DNA of 64,000 nt from Streptococcus halotolerans (GTDB lineage: Bacteria; Bacillota; Bacilli; Lactobacillales; Streptococcaceae), in NCBI RefSeq assembly GCF_001598035.1, contig NZ_CP014835.1:248001-312000 (forward strand), read 5' to 3'. The translations under genes were made by a program, and so were the position numbers. The notes beneath the pieces were generated by a model. The model made no database searches, was not told the origin of the DNA, and worked only from the letters and a program-made list of their open reading frames with translations. Position 1 is the stretch's first letter. Each line of letters starts with the position of its first letter. Positions 58,666 to 64,000 of the stretch are shown one piece after another.

Positions 58666-61080
58666 ATGAGACAAGAACTTTATAATAACGATTGGCTTTT
58701 TTGGAAAGACGGTGATTCGTTTGCTCTAGTGTGGAATGTGCCGGAATATGCTCAAAAAGTCACACTTCCCCATGATGCTATGATTTTTGAGAAAGCTTAT
58801 GCTGAAAGTAAAAATGGAAGTAATACTGGTTCTCGTGATGGTGGCAATTATGTCTATGTTAAAACCTTTAAAGCGATTGCAAGTGATTTGACCAAACGTC
58901 ACGTTCTCAAATTTGAAGGCTCCTACATGAACACATTTGTTTATGTTAATGGGCAATTGGCAGGAAAAAACCATAATGGCTATACTAGTTTTTATGTTCC
59001 TATTCACGATTTCTTGCACGAGGGTGATAATGAAATCCGTGTTCAGGTGCGTAATGCTGCGATGAGTAATAGCCGTTGGTACTCTGGAAGTGGACTTTAT
59101 CGAGATGTTTATCATTTGACTAGTGATGATCTCTATATTGCTGAAACTGGAAGTTGTGTTAAAACATTAGCCTTAGAGGAAGATTTAGCGACTTTAGAAG
59201 TGAGTGTGCCTGTCAGAAATGGGTCAAGTCGAGCAAAAGATGCTCAATTGGATCTGGTGATTAAGGATGAAAACGGGGAAACTGTTCAAAAGGACAGTCG
59301 ACCTTATTTAATAAAAGCTGGTGAGGAATTACCAATTATCACTCGTTTAATCGTCACTGATGCTAAAGCTTGGTCAACTCAAACGCCAACTCTTTATCAC
59401 TTAGAAGTTTCCCTTCGAGATGGCGAAGAAGAACGTGATAGAGATAGCCGGTCATTTGGTATTCGAACAATCAGTGTTGATAGTAAACGAGGACTTCGTA
59501 TAAACGGGCAGGTGACTAATCTGCGTGGTGCTTGTATTCACCATGATAGTGGTCTTTTGGGAGCGGCAACTTATGACATAGCAGAGCGCCGTCGTGTACG
59601 CTTGCTAAAAGAAGCTGGCTTTAATGCCATTCGTATGTCACATCATCCAGCTGCACCTGCACTTTTAAAAGCTTGTGATGAGTTGGGAATGTATGTCATG
59701 GATGAGACATTTGACATGTGGACTCGTTTTAAAGGAGATTTTGACTATAGTTTAATCTTTGAAGAACAATGGCGTAATGATGTGACATCCATGGTAACAG
59801 TTGATTATAATCATCCTAGCGTCATTCTATACTCTATTGGTAATGAGATTCCCGAAATCGCTACCCCTCATGGAGCTCATTTAGCTAAAGAAATTCATGA
59901 TCATATTAAGTCTCTCGATGAGACACGCCCAACTTTAGCTGGGATAAATGGTGTCTTTGCTTCGAGTGATGGCATACCTCAAATCCTGCGGGATGTAGCT
60001 GCTGAAAAAGAAGCCAGGGGCGAAGAAGTGGTTGGTAATGTTAATGACTTTATGACCATGATGGGTACCAGTATGGATCAAATTGTCATCCATCCTATCG
60101 TCTCTGAAAATCTGGAACGGGCGACAGCCGCAACAGATATCGCTGGTTACAACTACATGACTGCTCGCTATGAGGGCGACAGCCAGACCTACCCTAACCG
60201 TGTCATGGTCGGTTCTGAAACCTATCCGCCTGAGATTGCGCGTAATTGGGCCTTGGTGGAAAGATTACCGAGCGTCATTGGTGATTTTACTTGGACAGGT
60301 TGGGACTATATCGGTGAAGCTGGTGTTGGTGTTCCTGCCTACAATCGGGGTGAAGGTGGGTTTGGTGCCCAATTCCCTTGTCAATTGGCCTACTGTGGTG
60401 ACATTGATATCACAGGTGTTCGTCGTCCGCTATCTTACTATCGTGAAATTGTTTTTGGATTGCGAAAAGCCCCTTACATCGCCGTTCAGAAGCCTGAGCA
60501 CTATGGCAAGCATCTGATTAAAACACCTTGGGTGTTGTCTGACGCTATTCATTCTTGGAATTGGTCAGGTTTCGAAGGAAAACCTATTATTGTGGAAGTA
60601 TATGCTGCAGGTGATGAAGTTGCTCTTTATCTCAACGATACGCTTCTTGAGAAGAAAGTTGTTGGTCAAGAATTAGGTTGTTTGACTTGCTTTGAAATAC
60701 ACTACCAACCAGGTGTTCTTAAGGCTATTAATTATAGTGATGGAACTGTAGTTGGAGAGACTGTACTAGCAACAATTGATGAAGATAGACCTAATCTTGT
60801 AGCAACAGTTGAAGACAATGATCAATTAACCTATGTGAGTTTGAGTATCACAGACCAGTCGGGTCAAATCATTCCGACTGCGGAAGTTGCTCTGCAGATC
60901 CAAGTCGAAGGTGGTGAATTACTTGGTTTTGGTACAGGCAATCCAAAACCAAATGATAATTATCCTGATTCAGAAACCACAACTTATCACGGTCGTGCAT
61001 TAGCTATTATCCAAAAAAGAGATGATACAGCAACAGTCACCGTATCAGATAAAGAAATGATAACAACCGTAACGATTTAA
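58666..61080 (+). CDS. GH2 beta-galactosidase-type glycosidase
   Basis: An 804-residue cytosolic enzyme with GH2 architecture: sugar-binding jelly roll (1-180), immunoglobulin-like domain (180-285), TIM barrel (285-600) and C-terminal beta domains (DUF4982/Big-like). RMSHHPAAPALL and YSIGNEIPEI carry the GH2 signature with the acid/base Glu; the nucleophile is probably the Glu in MVGSETYPPE. No signal peptide. GH2 includes beta-galactosidases, glucuronidases and mannosidases; the exact sugar is uncertain. ATG 58666 follows GAAAGGA. A strong terminator follows. Confidence 0.88.
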   Translation: MRQELYNNDWLFWKDGDSFALVWNVPEYAQKVTLPHDAMIFEKAYAESKNGSNTGSRDGGNYVYVKTFKAIASDLTKRHVLKFEGSYMNTFVYVNGQLAGKNHNGYTSFYVPIHDFLHEGDNEIRVQVRNAAMSNSRWYSGSGLYRDVYHLTSDDLYIAETGSCVKTLALEEDLATLEVSVPVRNGSSRAKDAQLDLVIKDENGETVQKDSRPYLIKAGEELPIITRLIVTDAKAWSTQTPTLYHLEVSLRDGEEERDRDSRSFGIRTISVDSKRGLRINGQVTNLRGACIHHDSGLLGAATYDIAERRRVRLLKEAGFNAIRMSHHPAAPALLKACDELGMYVMDETFDMWTRFKGDFDYSLIFEEQWRNDVTSMVTVDYNHPSVILYSIGNEIPEIATPHGAHLAKEIHDHIKSLDETRPTLAGINGVFASSDGIPQILRDVAAEKEARGEEVVGNVNDFMTMMGTSMDQIVIHPIVSENLERATAATDIAGYNYMTARYEGDSQTYPNRVMVGSETYPPEIARNWALVERLPSVIGDFTWTGWDYIGEAGVGVPAYNRGEGGFGAQFPCQLAYCGDIDITGVRRPLSYYREIVFGLRKAPYIAVQKPEHYGKHLIKTPWVLSDAIHSWNWSGFEGKPIIVEVYAAGDEVALYLNDTLLEKKVVGQELGCLTCFEIHYQPGVLKAINYSDGTVVGETVLATIDEDRPNLVATVEDNDQLTYVSLSITDQSGQIIPTAEVALQIQVEGGELLGFGTGNPKPNDNYPDSETTTYHGRALAIIQKRDDTATVTVSDKEMITTVTI

Positions 61081-61083
61081 TAG

Positions 61084-61121
61084 AACAAGCAAGGACAGGG
61101 GAGCCCTGCACTTGCTTGTTT
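61084..61121 (+). terminator. Terminator after the GH2 gene
   Basis: Long stem AACAAGCAAG-GACAGGG / CCCTGCA-CTTGCTTGTT with loop GAG. The T-run is short (TTTG). Confidence 0.8.
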
Positions 61122-61380
61122 GAGTGCACGTTCATCAAAAAATAGAAAGTATGATGTCTTCAGCAAGTTTCAGATAAATTATTTTGAGATTAACTAGCAC
61201 CACGAGTATATATAAGTTGTTTTTTGATTTTGGATGAGGTGAATCTTTACGTTTTATCATGTAGTACCCAGCATTGGTGCTGAGTGAAAAAAATACTGTT
61301 GTTCCAATTTCATTAAAATATGATTGAGCGAATCAGTTATGGTAAATATCTAGATGGTGGAATTGTTTAGCTATTTATAG

Positions 61381-61471
61381 TCTTTTGAATTAAGGTTGAT
61401 ACATCACCGCTTTCGACTTGCCGTACTCAAGTACTGTCTGTGTTTCAGTTCCTAGTTAATTCATTTGATCA
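61381..61471. repeat. Dispersed repeat, inverse copy of 32411-32511
   Basis: Shares TCTTTTGAATTAAGGTTGA, CTTTCG and TACTCAAGT with the reverse complement of 32411-32511. About 90-100 bases, imperfect. Nature unknown. A separate hairpin TCCCTC-GG-GAGGGA followed by T7 (61501-61521) is terminator-like. Confidence 0.6.
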
Positions 61472-61543
61472 TAAATGGCATCAATGAGTATTTCAATCCT
61501 TCCCTCGGGAGGGATTTTTTTAGGACGACGGGCATGTCGTATT

Positions 61544-61575
61544 AAAAAAAACAGGTTACTTGTTTAAGTGGCCTG
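61544..61575 (-). terminator. araC-family gene terminator
   Basis: On the minus strand CAGGCCACTT-AAAC-AAGTAACCTG (one mismatch) is followed by eight Ts, just past the stop at 61578. Confidence 0.8.
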
Positions 61576-61577
61576 CT

Positions 61578-62507
61578 TTAATAGAGAACATCATCGGTGG
61601 GGTTAATCAGCATTTTAGCTTCTTTCTTCTTCTTGAATTGTGTTCGATATTGACTTGGTGTTAGTTGGTAATACTTTTTAAATTGGCGATTGAAGTTGGA
61701 GAGGTTGTTAAAACCAACTTGCGTGGCGATGTCTATGATTGGTTTACGGGTGTTCACTAGAGCATCGCAGGCTTTGTTTAGCCTTACTTGAATGATGAAT
61801 TCGATACAAGATGAGCCTGTTTGCTGCTTGAAGACTGACATAAAATGAGTTTTACTGTATCCCATTTTTTCAGCCAGAGATGCGATGGATAGTTCTTCGT
61901 GATAATGATTATTGATGTAATCAATCAATTCTCTGAGTTTTTCATCTTTGCGGTAGCTGTCGTCTGTCAATTTTCGAACCACGTAGCGGTGGAAGAAGAG
62001 CAAGTAGATCAGCTCGTTCAATCTGGCTTTGAGCAAGACTTCAAAGTGTCTCCCTTCTTCTGTGGCTAATTGAAACAAATCAAAAAGGATCCGTTTAATT
62101 TCATTGTAGCCCTCCATGTGGGGTTGAATCCGCTGGACGAACTTGTAGGTGGAGTTTTGCAAAGGTTGGAGATAGCGTATGCTCACCTGATCGACAATGG
62201 AGTAGCCAATCATGTCCAAGTGGAAGAGGAAAGTATCAGTGACGTGTTCTTGATGATCGATAGGATGGATAGAGTGCATGCCGTTTGGACGAATGAGGAT
62301 AATATCACCAGCAGTACTGTTGAAAAAATCGTAATCAATATGATAACGAGCGCTACCTTCATAGACATAGTTGATCTCTAACTCAGGATGCCAATGAAAA
62401 AGGGTATCTGGTCGCCCATTCCTAACTTCTGTGTGATAAAAGTGATAAGGCAATAAGTGGTTATCGTAATCGATATCAAGACGAAAATCTTCTTTTTGTT
62501 TGTTCAC
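61578..62507 (-). CDS. AraC-family transcriptional regulator
   Basis: A 309-residue regulator: an N-terminal cupin sensor (LFHWHPELEINYVYEG, residues about 37-52) and a C-terminal double helix-turn-helix (SIASLAEKMGYSKTHFMSVF and DIATQVGFNNLSNFNRQFKK, followed by YYQLTPSQYR). The cupin likely binds a sugar or glycoside. It is divergent from the GH1 gene, and two direct repeats in the shared 145-base gap are probable binding sites, so it most likely activates the GH1 gene. Confidence 0.9.
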   Translation of the reverse strand: MNKQKEDFRLDIDYDNHLLPYHFYHTEVRNGRPDTLFHWHPELEINYVYEGSARYHIDYDFFNSTAGDIILIRPNGMHSIHPIDHQEHVTDTFLFHLDMIGYSIVDQVSIRYLQPLQNSTYKFVQRIQPHMEGYNEIKRILFDLFQLATEEGRHFEVLLKARLNELIYLLFFHRYVVRKLTDDSYRKDEKLRELIDYINNHYHEELSIASLAEKMGYSKTHFMSVFKQQTGSSCIEFIIQVRLNKACDALVNTRKPIIDIATQVGFNNLSNFNRQFKKYYQLTPSQYRTQFKKKKEAKMLINPTDDVLY

Positions 62508-62556
62508 GCGTACTCTCCTTTTATTCCTTTCTATTTTAGCATAAGTGATAAGATTA

Positions 62557-62620
62557 TCAAAGGATAGTATCAGTATTTCAAAGGATAGTGTTAGCTGTTA
62601 AACAGATGTCTTTATATAAT
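62557..62620 (+). promoter_or_regulatory. AraC-type operator repeats and GH1 promoter
   Basis: TCAAAGGATAGTATCAG (62557-62573) and TCAAAGGATAGTGTTAG (62578-62594) are direct repeats offset by 21 bases, two helical turns. TATAAT at 62615-62620 is the -10; the second repeat covers the -35 region, which lacks a good hexamer. This is the classic layout for AraC-family activation. Confidence 0.75.
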
Positions 62621-62634
62621 AACATTATCATTAA

Positions 62635-64000
<1,366 letters not shown>

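Overview
The window is a low-GC Firmicute chromosome, almost certainly a Streptococcus. Evidence: the end of ezrA followed by eno, the rpsP-khpA and rimM-trmD blocks, a fruR-fruK-fruA operon, dapB-cca, TAATG-style operon joints, and a serine-rich-repeat (SRR) adhesin with a streptococcal long signal peptide and an LPNTG anchor. The gene order (eno next to a surface-protein insertion; trmD, a flavin reductase, fru operon, GH73 glucosaminidase) suggests the pyogenic group, but that is inference and I do not name a species.

Region 1 (1-5400): 3' end of ezrA, a Nudix hydrolase and a DUF1694 protein on the opposite strand, enolase, then about 1.6 kb of decayed DNA holding a TetR-type pseudogene, an IS3-family remnant and an internally deleted IS30-family remnant. 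Region 2 (5439-16595): one 3,718-residue SRR adhesin, over 80 percent of it Ser-rich repeats of three nested kinds. Region 3 (16596-19130): a terminator lying in an ISL3-family IS remnant, a stretch rich in consecutive hairpins that looks like a structured RNA relic, the housekeeping genes rpsP-khpA and two tRNAs (Gln, Glu), and a second, near full-length IS30-family relic. Region 4 (19405-22192): gtfB-gtfA, the glycosyltransferase pair expected to put the first sugar on the SRR adhesin. The adhesin and its glycosyltransferases therefore sit either side of a small core-gene island, and no accessory SecA2/SecY2/Asp genes are in view.

Region 5 (22547-45872) is mainly core metabolism: rimM-trmD, a ferredoxin-NADP reductase, a heavy-metal P-type ATPase operon with an unusual CPG motif, a small metal-binding protein and a Crp/Fnr regulator with a well-placed candidate operator; the fructose PTS operon and an orphan EIIAB copy; a GH73 glucosaminidase; a possibly leaderless gene; DUF1149-DegV; dapB-cca; ABC-F ATPase; MATE exporter; a broken gene carrying a RUP-like element; and a heterodimeric ABC exporter with one degenerate ATP site.

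Region 6 (46046-64000): an intact ISL3-family IS with 8-bp target duplication inserted in the T-tract of the ABC operon terminator, small dispersed repeats, then a sugar region. LicT antiterminator, an MgtA-type ATPase, a membrane protein, a beta-glucoside PTS permease under a classic LicT RAT/terminator switch plus a cre site, a lipoprotein carboxylesterase, a GH2 beta-galactosidase-type enzyme, and a divergent AraC regulator with a GH1 6-phospho-beta-glucosidase cut by the window end. Together these suggest import of plant or host glycosides by the PTS, removal of acyl decorations outside the cell, and hydrolysis inside, under CcpA, LicT and AraC control.
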